DNA of 5,983 bases from CAZNVB01 sp964651495 (GTDB taxonomy: Bacteria > Acidobacteriota > Aminicenantia > Aminicenantales > UBA8522). The translations under genes were made by a program, and so were the position numbers. The notes below the pieces were generated by a model, which was given only the letters and a program-made list of their open reading frames with translations, did not search any database and had not been told where the DNA came from. The stretch covers positions 1-5,983 of the forward strand of contig CAZYWP010000159.1 in NCBI GenBank assembly GCA_964651495.1. The letters are read 5' to 3'. Positions 5,978-5,983 of this stretch are shown here, in pieces (within the stretch, counting starts at the first letter, position 1; each line of letters opens with the position of its first letter).

Positions 5978-5983
5978 GGAGGT
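5978..5983 (+). promoter_or_regulatory. Strong ribosome binding site for a divergent gene beyond the window
   Basis: GGAGGT fully complements the usual 3' end of 16S rRNA and is the last sequence in the window. With normal spacing a plus-strand start codon would fall about 5-10 bases past the edge. It agrees with the plus-strand promoter about 60 bases upstream. No coding sequence is visible to confirm it. Confidence 0.4.

Noticed and set aside
1..5983. Search for CRISPR arrays, insertion-sequence ends, tRNA or rRNA genes, and tandem repeats.
   Set aside because: No regularly spaced repeats, transposase motifs, terminal inverted repeats or RNA gene signatures were seen by eye on either strand.

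Overview
The window carries four complete genes, all on the minus strand. Reading in the transcription direction (right to left) they are: a Tat-exported class V (isopenicillin N epimerase-like) PLP enzyme at 5736-4441; a DegT/DnrJ/EryC1/StrS-type sugar aminotransferase at 4376-3117; a secreted alpha/beta hydrolase at 3022-2141; and a secreted GH36-type alpha-galactosidase-like glycosidase at 2027-3. The gaps are 64, 94 and 113 bases. Each gene has its own purine-rich ribosome binding site. The shared orientation and short gaps fit one operon, but this is inference, and internal promoters or partial terminators are possible. Long open frames on the plus strand lie antisense to these genes and look like shadows of GC-rich codon use.

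The 247 bases at the right edge (5737-5983) look like a divergent promoter region. A minus-strand sigma70-like promoter points at the four genes. A plus-strand promoter with a perfect TTGACA box points off the window and is followed by a strong GGAGGT ribosome binding site in the last six bases, so a divergent gene probably starts just beyond position 5983. Each promoter carries a short palindrome (one in the spacer, one over the predicted start site), suggesting regulation by dimeric DNA-binding proteins. A 69-codon frame also runs through this region and competes with that reading.

The sequence is GC-rich, with strong Shine-Dalgarno sites, Sec and Tat signal peptides, and a carbohydrate and PLP enzyme gene mix. 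That suggests a free-living, polysaccharide- or glycoside-using bacterium of the Acidobacteriota (for example Aminicenantia) or Planctomycetota/Verrucomicrobiota kind. This placement rests on general impression, not on a marker gene, and is weak.

A working idea is that the GH36 enzyme releases an alpha-linked galactose or N-acetylgalactosamine unit outside the cytoplasm, while the DegT enzyme aminates or deaminates a keto-sugar or keto-cyclitol inside. The roles of the exported class V PLP enzyme and the exported hydrolase are unknown. No mobile element, CRISPR array, tRNA or rRNA was seen.
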